Assembly: GCF_013249065.1 (NCBI RefSeq)
Contig: NZ_JABRWQ010000001.1
Location: 124,001-188,000, forward strand
Direction of reading: 5' to 3'
DNA: 64,000 nucleotides
Source: Winogradskyella litoriviva
GTDB taxonomy: Bacteria; Bacteroidota; Bacteroidia; Flavobacteriales; Flavobacteriaceae
This document shows positions 62,032 through 64,000 of the stretch, in pieces. The notes beneath the pieces are model-generated. The model searched no databases, had not been told where the DNA came from, and saw only the letters and a program-made list of their open reading frames with translations. Within the stretch, counting starts at the first letter, position 1. Each line of letters starts with the position of its first letter. The translations under genes and the position numbers were made by a program.

Positions 62032-62763
62032 TTACGCTTTGTTTCTTCCTAATTCATTTGGATATAAATCTTTGACAACATCACTCTGAAAGATTTCTTT
62101 AGTTTCAATATCTATAGCAGACAATTTACCTGTAAATGCGGCACCTGTATCAATATTCCAAACATTAATGGCATGCATTGGTTTTGTTTTCTTAAAATTA
62201 AGCGTTGGTGTGTGACCAATATAAATTTCTGAATAGTGTTTTAGTCGATTTGGATATAAGGACGAATCCTTCTTAATTCGATTGTCCATCGTCAATGCCA
62301 TTTCCCAAAGTGTCCTATCAAAATAGAATATCTGTGCATTATATTCTTTTTCTACACCATACATAGAAGTAAAACCTGCATGAACAAATAGGCGTTGTTC
62401 ATTATCTAAATGATATAATGGCATGGACTCAAAAAAATCGAGATGTTTCAATTTCTGCGCTTTAGAAAACCCGTTATAGCTTTCTATGGTTCCTTTTCCA
62501 CCATGACTGTACCAAACATCATTAACAAATTCTGAAGCCAACCAAGGCTCACACCAAGCATCATGATTTCCTTTTATAAAAACACAATTATTAACTTCAG
62601 AAAGTTCTATTAAATATTGAATAACTTGAGCAGACTCACTCCAACCATCTACATAATCACCAAGAAATATTAAATTATCTTCTTTGGTAACTTCGGCACG
62701 TTTTAAAAGTTGAATTAAAGCCTTTAAGCCTCCATGAATATCTCCTATGGCTAATGTTCGCAT
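62032..62763 (-). CDS. Metallophosphatase, serine/threonine-phosphatase or Ap4A-hydrolase type
   Basis: The 243-residue protein has the full calcineurin-like ligand set: LAIGDIHGGLKAL (Asp8, His10), FLGDYVDGWSES, FIKGNHDAW, LFVHAGFTS and IGHTP. This matches the PrpE/ApaH/PP-family. It starts 37 bp after the end of the barrel gene upstream on the minus strand. It is convergent with the glycosyltransferase gene; the two stop codons are adjacent. Unlike the 57229 protein its metal site is intact. Substrate is unknown. Confidence 0.88.
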   Translation of the reverse strand: MRTLAIGDIHGGLKALIQLLKRAEVTKEDNLIFLGDYVDGWSESAQVIQYLIELSEVNNCVFIKGNHDAWCEPWLASEFVNDVWYSHGGKGTIESYNGFSKAQKLKHLDFFESMPLYHLDNEQRLFVHAGFTSMYGVEKEYNAQIFYFDRTLWEMALTMDNRIKKDSSLYPNRLKHYSEIYIGHTPTLNFKKTKPMHAINVWNIDTGAAFTGKLSAIDIETKEIFQSDVVKDLYPNELGRNKA

Positions 62764-62800
62764 TTGGTAATCAAATTTAGGTGAAATTAAGATTTTTTAA

Positions 62801-64000
62801 CTAAAAATATTGCCCAATACCAAAAACTAAGCCTTGCGTAGCATCTGGTGTTACACCAATACCATAGTCTATTCTAAATATGGCATTATATATTTTTTTA
62901 TGAATAAAACGAAGTCCTAAACCAGGATAAACGCGGATATTTTTAGAATCAGCTAAGTCACCAAAATCACCTCCAGGATTTCGCCATGTACCAGCATCTA
63001 AAAATGCATTACCTTGCAAAGAAAACCAGTTTTTTTCATATATAGTATGGCGATACTCTGTGTTTATAACAATAGCTCCTGTACCTCTATCAATAGTATT
63101 ACCAACACCTCTTAAGTTAACATTATTATCTACCGAAAATGGTGCAAAAGGTGTCTTATTATTGGTAGCCAAGCCTAATCTTACTCTATTAGCCCAATTG
63201 CCATTTTTACCAAATCGTTTGTAGTATAAAAAATCATTCCAACCAATTAAAAAACCTGGTAACTGTGCATCATCTCTAGAATGCACATATTGAAAATTAA
63301 ATAAACTTCTAAAGCCTTCTATATACTGATAAGTATAATTAAGATTATTATAATCGTATATAAGTTTATAAAGCATTTTTTTTACTACCAATTCTTGTGG
63401 TACGTTAGGGTCTGTTGCACCGTATTTATATTCATAATCTTCGGTAAAATAATTCAAACCAAATTCAAACCTATTATTAAAATTTAATTGAAACAGCCCT
63501 AAAACCTCAAATGATTCATTATTATATTTATAATCAGCGGTACTATTGTTAAAAAACACAGGTTCTTGAGTTGTTAAATCTTGATAATTAATAGCTAGAC
63601 CAAAAGACCTACTAAATAAATATGGTGCTCTAAAATTAACTGCATAAGAACTATAAATGTCTTTCTGGTAAAACCCACCAAAAATCATATTCTGTCCAAA
63701 TAGATTAAACTCATATAACCCTAATCGGTATGCAAATTCATCATTATTAGTTGTATAAATATTTGCGGAAGGTATTATTGTAAAGTTCTCCTCTATATTA
63801 TAAAACACATTAAATAGCGTTGGAACCTCAGTAGGAAAAACTTGATAGTACGCATGAGCAACAGAGGGCAATAATTTAATAAGTCTTATGTCTTCTTCTA
63901 TTACTGAAGAATCTAATACAACACCAGGCTTAATATTAGATATTTTCTTTACAAAGGAAGATTTTAGCTTTTTATTACCTTGGATTTTAAGGTCAGCAAC
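62801..64000 (-). CDS. Omp85/BamA-type surface antigen, C-terminal part (cut by window edge)
   Basis: The frame is open to the window edge (400 codons seen with the stop). The visible start reads VADLKIQGNKKLKSSFVKKI, then SNIKPGVVLDSSVIEEDIR, the end of a POTRA-like repeat. A bacterial-surface-antigen (D15) barrel follows, with AGTW..GGDFGDL, FIHKKIYNAIFRIDYGIG and the C-terminal GLVFGIGQYF. The TTG at 63871 is internal and not a start. It probably belongs to the Omp85/TamA/patatin-associated group rather than BamA itself. Substrates are unknown. Confidence 0.82.
   Translation of the reverse strand, partial: VADLKIQGNKKLKSSFVKKISNIKPGVVLDSSVIEEDIRLIKLLPSVAHAYYQVFPTEVPTLFNVFYNIEENFTIIPSANIYTTNNDEFAYRLGLYEFNLFGQNMIFGGFYQKDIYSSYAVNFRAPYLFSRSFGLAINYQDLTTQEPVFFNNSTADYKYNNESFEVLGLFQLNFNNRFEFGLNYFTEDYEYKYGATDPNVPQELVVKKMLYKLIYDYNNLNYTYQYIEGFRSLFNFQYVHSRDDAQLPGFLIGWNDFLYYKRFGKNGNWANRVRLGLATNNKTPFAPFSVDNNVNLRGVGNTIDRGTGAIVINTEYRHTIYEKNWFSLQGNAFLDAGTWRNPGGDFGDLADSKNIRVYPGLGLRFIHKKIYNAIFRIDYGIGVTPDATQGLVFGIGQYF

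Noticed and set aside
62032..62763. Inclusion of the intact metallophosphatase in the arsenosugar-type cluster
   Set aside because: It is on the opposite strand, convergent with the last cluster gene, and sits with the Omp85 gene.
63871..63871. TTG start for the last minus-strand gene
   Set aside because: The frame is open to the window edge and the upstream codons encode a POTRA-like segment, so the gene continues outside.

Overview
The window is a chromosomal segment of a low-GC Bacteroidota bacterium, almost certainly a marine Flavobacteriaceae. The basis is the Bacteroidota promoter pattern (TTTG, about 20 bp, TAnnTTTG), a SusC/SusD pair, a PpiD/CNNM/LptC/CoaX block of flavobacterial type, an arginine operon with a succinylornithine-type transcarbamylase, and dispersed palindromic repeats known from this family. 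I cannot name the genus. No rRNA, CRISPR, insertion sequence or prophage is seen. One tRNA (Phe, GAA) is present.

Layout. 1-5753 (minus): an envelope operon reading coaX, an outer-membrane barrel protein, a TPR protein, lptC, a small membrane protein, a CNNM/CorC-type protein and ppiD (cut by the window edge). 5856-5931: tRNA-Phe with its own promoter and terminator. 6224-13113 (plus): ilvD-ilvB-ilvN-ilvC-ilvA, preceded by a short Ile/Val/Leu/Thr-rich leader ORF. 13186-14778: a GapN-like aldehyde dehydrogenase. 14910-24575 (plus): an arginine regulon with two tandem arginine-rich leader ORFs, then a GNAT enzyme, argG, argC, proC, argD, argF', argB, argE and argH, with palindromic repeats between the genes.

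24704-35392 is a nitrogen-assimilation island: gltD/gltB (minus), then a porin plus amt and a P-II protein plus a second amt (plus). The last two units share a tandem palindromic operator with identical 52-bp spacing ahead of the same -7 box. 35531-42456 (minus): leuA-leuC-leuD-leuB-ppc. 42602-44152: a conserved protein of unknown function with a TTG start. 44194-46905: a SAM-I riboswitch, metY and metX. 47063-48797: a guanine deaminase, a gene remnant and a secreted esterase-like protein.

48883-62031 (plus) is the most unusual part: a 13-kb, tightly packed cluster of the arsenosugar-biosynthesis type. It has an AhpD-like protein, an ArsS-type radical SAM enzyme, two DUF2064/TIGR04282 glycosyltransferases, a SusC/SusD pair, a sodium:solute symporter, a degenerate metallophosphoesterase, a rhodanese, a purine-nucleoside phosphorylase, a DUF547 lipoprotein and a TIGR04283 glycosyltransferase. 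No ArsM methyltransferase is present in the window. The cluster therefore encodes nucleoside processing, sugar transfer and dedicated outer- and inner-membrane uptake around an ArsS-like step. 62032-64000 (minus): a metallophosphatase and the 3' part of an Omp85/BamA-type barrel protein.

The metabolic genes interlock. GltBD and Amt/P-II supply glutamate and ammonium; the arg, ilv and leu units consume them; Ppc supplies oxaloacetate from the end of the leu operon. The ilv, arg and met units each carry a different leader-type control element.
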